NCBI GenBank assembly: GCA_021030915.1
Contig: JAGEMR010000036.1
Span: 124,001-188,000, forward strand
DNA length: 64,000 nucleotides
Reading direction: 5' to 3'
Source: Astrothelium macrocarpum
Taxonomy: Eukaryota; Ascomycota; Dothideomycetes; Trypetheliales; Trypetheliaceae
The notes below the pieces were generated by a model. That model was not told where the DNA came from, ran no database searches, and saw nothing but the letters and a program-made list of their open reading frames with translations. Shown here one piece after another: positions 59,951-64,000 of the stretch (positions are counted from its first letter, which is position 1; the number at the start of each line of letters is the position of its first letter). The position numbers and the translations under genes are program-made.

Positions 59951-62900
59951 TGGATGCGTTGCTCCGTCATCTAAGAGCTAAGCATTCATTGCCGGATTCA
60001 GAGTGCGAGTTCCTCAGCTTCATGTGGGAGGCGGCAGGCGGTGTGCGTTTTCGAGGGGGTGGTAAGAGGATCACTACGGAGCTAGGCTAGAAATACGCGG
60101 TATATGGTCTAGAAATAGGCTTAGCTGCTATAGTAGGATGAAATGTTCGATGCCTTTTGGTTTCTGCATGAAATCTATTGCCTCCGCTAGTGGAGATACT
60201 CGAATAATCCTTTTACATTATGGCGGGTGGCCTGAGATGATACAATGCTTTCCGTGGAAAGAGCGGTCTTTCGTAACAATACTTCTAGGGTTCAGATTGT
60301 CGATTCTTGGCTGCCATAAATGTTGAGTCGCGCAGAATTGTAGGAGTGAAGTACCAGCGGCAGCAAATAGCCGCATATGCAAAATACAACAGCGCCAGCA
60401 CCGGATAGGCAATATACACCGTGCTACAGATCTTCAGCACAGCTTCCTCTCGAAGGCATCGATGAATCTATTCGTGCATCACTTGCCGTTAGGCACAGAT
60501 GCACTATGTAAGCGTTAGGGGCCATCTTTGAGGCCGAACTCTATAGCTTGCAAATTTTTCTTAGGGTTGTGTGAGCTGAATAGAAAACCCCGCGATCAGG
60601 ATATTGAACCCTGGAAGAACTACGTGAATTCGGGGGCGAGATACTCTCCTTGTGTGTATAAAGCCGAGCCTTGCATCATATCCTACCAACTATATTAGTT
60701 ATAGAATGAGACACGCTCTAGCGAGATCTAGGCGCTATGGTGAGGGTTGATTAGAAATCAAAGACAAGAACGTCAACTTATTTTTATCAGAAATTCAGAC
60801 CATAATTAGGTTGCGCTGGTAATCTCGATATGGGCACCATGTCTGGCAGTGCAGAACATGATAAACATTGTGGGCGTTTCCGCAGCTGTGGCCTTAGCTA
60901 CTAGAAAAGCTTGACATGTTCTGTTCGGTAATGTGTTAGTGCTTTCCCCTGTACTAGATCGTATCACAAGCCAATCGGATCTATTTGAACACGAAATGTC
61001 GTCTTGTTAAGTTTCGGCCATGTGCTGATATGCAGCATTAGGGTCAATGCGGGGACGTATCAAAATGTACAAGATCGGTGGAAACAAATCGCGAGGGTCT
61101 ACATGAAGCTGAAACAGCTTGTGTAGCTTTTCATCTTATCCATTTCTTCTAATTAGGAGACATTTTCCGTCTCCTGAGGTCCGTATTCTGATAGACTGAC
61201 TGGGTGTTTGTAACAATCCTACTGGTTAGCATGGTTTTCCCTTGAACATTCTCCAATCGCGATCGCTAGTTGCTGATTATCGTAAGCAAAGTCACAGAAG
61301 TCGCTTCGCCGTAAAGGCGTGACCCGAAGTCTCGGCAGCTTAAAACATTACGTCGTCGTCCCACTTAGCTCGAGCCTAAATCTACTACTAGCTACAACCG
61401 ATCTCCGCGCCGTTAAGATGTTTTTGCATGATAACGCAGTAAGAGTGTTCGGCTTCTAGCTCCGTTCAAGGTAGCAAGCACTAAAGCCGGATTCACTTCT
61501 CTGCAGATAAACGTGTTCCGTCCGCATGAATGCATCTTATGCCAAGGTGGCCTTGAAAGGTTCGGAGTAATTATTCATTTTTCGTCGTCTTCACTGAGTA
61601 GTTACCTTGACTACTCACTACGGAATCTATTTGCAGATCCAATGCGTGAGTTCTAATCTTCTTATGCAAGTAGTGATCTCTGAGTGACCAGGGAACCTCG
61701 GTCTGAGTAGAGCATGACGTCTTCGAATGGGCTCACAAAACCCGAAGATGCTCTATCACAGATACACTGCTTGTTGAATTCACTGTTAGAAGCGATGGAT
61801 TCGAAACGATGTCCGCTTGGAACGGACTGATTCATGTAGGGAGTAGCCGATTTGTTCCATAAGAGCCCGCTGCTGACTTTTACGTGCACCCAAAGTCATG
61901 GAAAGTCTGACCGAAAAAACCGGATAGATTTGCTAACACAATCGGCATGGCACTCACATATCACTAGACAAACGAGAATGGAGCTTCAGTATATCTGCAG
62001 CAGCTTCGAATGCTTGAGATTTGCGGGACTAGTCCATGTAGTCGCTCGTGCTATTTTCACCGCTATCTATAAGCTAATCGCCCTGCTTCATTTGACCGGT
62101 CAGGCACGGACATGTTCATTTACTATGTCGATGTCTTCCAAATGCGTCCTCAAGCATGCAGGAGAGCCCTGCTTTGCCGAGTAGCTTTGATGGGGAAGCA
62201 GCTACCACAATGCAGAAAGAGAAAAATGTATATGATAGCTTTGTGGAGTTCTTTGCACTTACCGAGAAAAGCCAGTATTTCAACAGGAAAGGATCACCAA
62301 ACACAGAACAAGGCGCTGGTCAAGGTTAGAGCGCAAACCAAAGTTGGCTTTGCCGGTTTTGTAGTTATCGACCAAGCCGTCCGCCAGAATACAGATCAGT
62401 GACCCAATAGCTCGCCACAGAAGCTCATCAAACTGACGTTGGCCAAGGACTTCAGATTTGATGGCGGAGTTCGGTGGATCGGTGCCAAGCGCGTTACCTC
62501 GTCTCAAGCCTTGACGTGCTTGACTTCTTTGCACCTGACGAGCACGCCCGCTCTACAACAACGGCGTAATTGCTTGCAAGATAACACTGCCGTGCCTTGT
62601 CACCCTGTATATAGTCTCCTGGACTGTCATAGGTCTCAAGTCAGCTGCCTGTTTATAGGTGTCGCTCCTTCGTGTATTTTGTTCCCTGGTAACTCATGTC
62701 AACACTGACTGTCCGGTACGGCAGCAGATTTCTCGCTACTACACGAGAGCTATCTGTCACATATTTGAAAGGACCATAGGGCTGATGTTTGCTTTTTCTG
62801 GTTTATCGAAGCCAAAGACTTCCTTGGCTCTGGTGAAAGCCAGAAAATCCACCACAATCCTAGCCGCTAAGCTGGATTCGATCCCCAAAGGTCGGAAACC

Positions 62901-64000
62901 TCTATTGGCAGTTCTGTCTGTATCTTTTTGGCCAATAACTGGGCTGTCGAGGAATTTTCACGATCAGTCGTGAGGGTTTTCCAATGTCCTTTATAAGGTT
63001 CTTCATTTCAACTATCGGCTGGATACGTAGCTGGCTAGTATGTTAAGTCTCACGGACCCAATAGCCATCGATGCTGGGAAAGGCTCTTGCTAGATGCACA
63101 CCAAAAAGGTTCAAAGGATAAGGTGCAATGGAGCATTGTGTTATCAGCGAGAACAAGGCTGATAGTGAAACACCCCAATTTAATTCCAGGAGCCGGAAGA
63201 CAACGATTGACTCACATGCCTGCAAGCAATTGTATTGAAGGTTCGTGGAGAAAGCTTCTAAAACGGCCATCTTCTGTGATGGCAAAAGATTGGAAGTCCT
63301 CTTTAGGGGGTGCATTGAGAAGTGTCACAATATCACAAACCGCAGAGGGACATTTCAGGGAAGTCCTCAAGCAGACACTGCAATTCCTGGAGGTAAGGGA
63401 CCCACATTCGTATTGGATTACAAGTGTATTGGGGGCGTCGTGGATGTACATACCGGCTACTTTTCAATTTTTGCGGTCCATGTTGCAGTCCCTGATGATC
63501 CGCGCCGGACCGGGTCGCCGGTGAATAATACGCTAGATCTTTAGCGCGTAAGATTCGCGCTCGAGATACAACGCGAAACTCCGACACGCCAAATCCTTAG
63601 TAGTGGCATGCGCACGCCATATTTCAATTCACTCTCTCAAGAGAAGTTTCCACTAAATCACACGCTGCATGAAAGCGAATATCAAATTTACCGTTTAAGA
63701 ATTGATGTCACAACAGTTCCATAGAAATATTCCTGCGTCCCCGAACAAACTCCGAACGCTGAGACGGATGCGAGATACAATGTCGAATCACATTCCACTG
63801 CAGCCCGTACAAGCTCGCAAAGAACTATGTGTTTGCCATAGTGTTTGCGACGGCGCCGAGAACATCTCGGATCTTGAAAGAAAAGAGCGGAAGCTTACAT
63901 ATAATGGGAAGAATTCAGAGTATGATATAAATACAATTTAGAAGGGTTATCAATACAGTTACAGAATACGAATGCGATGAAGCCCAATTTCCCAAACCAA
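59951..64000. other. 4 kb without a recognisable gene
   Basis: No second UstYa-like gene, methyltransferase, tyrosinase or transporter was recognised here. The longest frames (63087-63524 plus, 145 codons; 62659-62973 plus, 104 codons) have no family resemblance. On the minus strand around 62780-62900 a stretch reads like protein (GIESSLAARIVVDFLAFTRA), but it has no start and no continuation, so it may be a relic. Any further members of the peptide cluster would lie outside the window. Confidence 0.35.

Noticed and set aside
63087..63524. 145-codon plus-strand frame near the right edge
   Set aside because: No family resemblance and equally long frames occur on the opposite strand.
1..64000. 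CRISPR arrays, prokaryotic operons, rRNA genes or intact transposons
   Set aside because: None seen; all convincing genes are spliced eukaryotic genes, and no transposase or reverse transcriptase motif or long terminal repeat was found.

Overview
The window is nuclear DNA of a filamentous ascomycete (Pezizomycotina). The evidence is genes split by 45-80 nt introns with GTRNGT donors and YAG acceptors, and fungal families such as HET, Zn2Cys6, PDR-type ABC, AA9 and UstYa-like (DUF3328) proteins. The intergenic spaces are long. The species cannot be named from the sequence. Many long open frames, especially opposite GC-rich genes, are shadows of spliced genes on the other strand, so the models here were built exon by exon and checked for phase.

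Left part (1-15.4 kb): a Ser/Thr-rich secreted protein cut by the window edge, a 17-bp degenerate tandem repeat, a D-xylose-reductase-type aldo-keto reductase, the Sec61 beta subunit, a five-exon low-complexity protein, an F-box/Cys-rich protein and a small membrane protein. Between them lie long stretches without recognisable genes (9.1-13.6 and 15.4-19.6 kb).

Middle (19.6-41 kb): a 12-exon gene fuses a B-box-like zinc finger, a P-loop GTPase-like domain, a RING-like finger and a patatin phospholipase. It is followed by a mitochondrial-type beta-ketoacyl-ACP synthase, a nickel/cobalt transporter with an 11-nt micro-exon, a Ser/Pro-rich protein, a multi-span membrane protein, an F-box/LRR-like protein and a HET-domain protein. 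The patatin fusion, HET and F-box genes are the sort of content often linked to fungal nonself recognition.

Right part (41-64 kb): a Zn2Cys6 regulator and a full-size PDR ABC transporter are transcribed divergently from a 1.3-kb promoter carrying a perfect CCGCCG-N3-CGGCGG palindrome. Next come a secreted AA9 lytic polysaccharide monooxygenase and a Ser-rich, probably cell-wall-anchored protein.

The most interesting locus is at 56.8-59.95 kb. A UstYa-like (DUF3328) protein with two HxxHC motifs is divergent from a 123-residue secreted precursor made of five near-identical peptide repeats separated by Kex2-type basic sites. This is the minimal gene pair of a fungal ribosomal peptide (dikaritin/KEP type) pathway, with a core that lacks aromatic residues and cysteine. 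The last 4 kb hold nothing I can recognise.
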